NCBI RefSeq assembly: GCF_017355855.1
Contig: NZ_JAFEWD010000001.1
Coordinates: 496,001-560,000, forward strand
DNA: 64,000 bases
Source: Pedobacter sp. SYSU D00535
Lineage (GTDB): Bacteria; Bacteroidota; Bacteroidia; Sphingobacteriales; Sphingobacteriaceae
Reading direction: 5' to 3'
The notes beneath the pieces were generated by a model that was not told the DNA's origin, did not search any database, and was given only the letters and a program-made list of their open reading frames with translations. Positions 63,034 through 64,000 of this stretch are shown piece by piece. The position numbers were made by a program, and so were the translations under genes. The first letter of the stretch is position 1. Each line of letters starts with the position of its first letter.

Positions 63034-63999
63034 TTGAAACCTTCTGCAGAAATTATCCAGATAGCTCAAAGAACACTAAAAACAGAAGTTGAAGGGATTT
63101 CGGGCTTAATACCTCAATTAAATAATGACTTTGTGGTGATAATAGAAAAGATTCTAAAAATCAAAGGCAGAGTCATTATAACGGGAGTGGGAAAAAGTGC
63201 AATTATCGCCCAAAAGATCGTAGCGACCTTTAATTCGACAGGAACACCTGCCGTATTTATGCATGCAGCGGACGCTATACACGGCGACCTTGGTATTATT
63301 CAGGAAGAAGACCTGGTCATTTGCATCTCGAAGAGCGGAAATACACCTGAGATTAAAGTGCTGGTACCACTGTTAAAGAGAGCAGGAAACGTCATTGTGG
63401 CGATGGTTGGAGACCGCAATTCTTTACTTGCGCGACAAGCAGACTTAATCCTTGACACAACTATTCAGAAAGAAGCATGTCCACATAACCTTGCACCAAC
63501 AACCAGTACAACTGCTCAACTGGTAATGGGTGATATCTTAGCCGTTTGCCTGTTGGAGTGCCGCGAGTTCAGTAGCGATGATTTTGCAAAATATCACCCG
63601 GGAGGCTCTCTCGGAAAAAAACTTTACTTGAGAGTTGGTGACCTTTACATCCATAATGAGAAACCGCAGGTAAGCCCCTTGGATCCGGTAAAAAAAGTGA
63701 TTGTCGAAATTACTAAAAACAGGTTAGGCGCGGTGACGGTAGTGCAGGGCGACAAGATTATGGGGATCATTACCGACGGTGACATACGCCGGATGATGGA
63801 AAAGTATGACTCTATAGCGGGGCTACAGGCGCAGGATATAATGGGCCGCAGCCCACGGAAAATCAAAAGCGATGAACTTGCTGTTAATGCACTTGAGCTG
63901 ATGCGTGAGAACAACATCACTCAATTGATCGTTGCGGATGAAGACAACTACAAAGGAATCATACATTTGCATGATCTTTTGAAGGAAGGAATAATATAA
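63034..63999 (+). CDS. kdsD: Arabinose-5-phosphate isomerase (KdsD/KpsF)
   Basis: The 321-residue protein has an SIS domain (RVIITGVGKSAIIAQKIVATF near residue 45, ISKSGNTPEI, PTTSTTAQLVMGD) and two CBS domains from residue about 205 (GAVTVVQGDKIMGIITDGD and NNITQLIVADEDNYKGIIHL). It converts ribulose-5-phosphate to arabinose-5-phosphate, the substrate of KdsA, so the two KDO genes lie on either side of recQ. The gene ends inside the window with TAA. Confidence 0.94.
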   Translation: MKPSAEIIQIAQRTLKTEVEGISGLIPQLNNDFVVIIEKILKIKGRVIITGVGKSAIIAQKIVATFNSTGTPAVFMHAADAIHGDLGIIQEEDLVICISKSGNTPEIKVLVPLLKRAGNVIVAMVGDRNSLLARQADLILDTTIQKEACPHNLAPTTSTTAQLVMGDILAVCLLECREFSSDDFAKYHPGGSLGKKLYLRVGDLYIHNEKPQVSPLDPVKKVIVEITKNRLGAVTVVQGDKIMGIITDGDIRRMMEKYDSIAGLQAQDIMGRSPRKIKSDELAVNALELMRENNITQLIVADEDNYKGIIHLHDLLKEGII

Positions 64000-64000
64000 T

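Noticed and set aside
1-64000. CRISPR arrays, insertion sequences, prophage or integron
   Set aside because: I saw no direct-repeat array, transposase, integrase or terminal inverted repeats in reading both strands; short repeats at intergenic hairpins do not fit.

Overview
The window is a chromosomal segment of a Bacteroidota bacterium, most likely a member of the Sphingobacteriales close to Pedobacter and its relatives. The reasons are the recurring -7 motif TAnnTTTG/TAnnTTCG, the near absence of Shine-Dalgarno sequences, the futalosine-type menaquinone genes, a Wza/Wzc/CpsB exopolysaccharide set, a fused SpmA-SpmB protein and an RprY-like regulator. This placement is inference; no rRNA is present. 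I saw no insertion sequence, prophage or CRISPR array.

Left part (1-24,400): the 3' end of hemF; gyrA followed by two paralogous secreted TPR proteins; a DUF2383-ku-ligD DNA end-joining operon; an mqnE/phosphatase/mqnA menaquinone operon; and a methionine/homoserine block (a Cys/Met-metabolism PLP enzyme, then metX-hom behind an S-box SAM riboswitch). Next come glutamate dehydrogenase, ccmC with a CcmD-like protein, spmAB-mgsA, a spore photoproduct lyase-like radical SAM protein, tRNA-Arg(TCT), a single-domain response regulator and a MaoC hydratase.

Middle (24,700-39,300): an exopolysaccharide locus mostly on the minus strand, reading wza, wzc, wzx flippase, GT2, a GT-D-like protein, a Wzy-type polymerase, a chimeric glycosyltransferase, a WecB/TagA-type transferase and a WcaJ-type initiating transferase. 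A beta-helix lipoprotein lies on the opposite strand inside the locus. A CpsB-type tyrosine phosphatase diverges from wza. A decayed receiver domain of a hybrid histidine kinase and a secreted pectate lyase follow.

Right part (41,200-64,000): a copper pair (CopZ-like, CopA); an ion channel with a non-canonical filter; a PAS-only sensor; an N-terminally extended ClpP paralogue; a sigma factor overlapping a small downstream gene; and an arginine block (argS, arginine deiminase, CtlX citrulline hydrolase, arginine decarboxylase). The window closes with an RluA-type pseudouridine synthase, an OmpR-type regulator, a TlpA-like lipoprotein, gatB, kdsA, recQ and kdsD.

The items most worth following are the chimeric glycosyltransferase; the metX leader (promoter, perfect 13-bp inverted repeat, SAM riboswitch, possible 41-codon ORF); the arginine-to-ornithine block that needs no carbamoyl phosphate; the receiver-domain pseudogene; and small unlisted ORFs. 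I found no complete system that I would confidently call undescribed.
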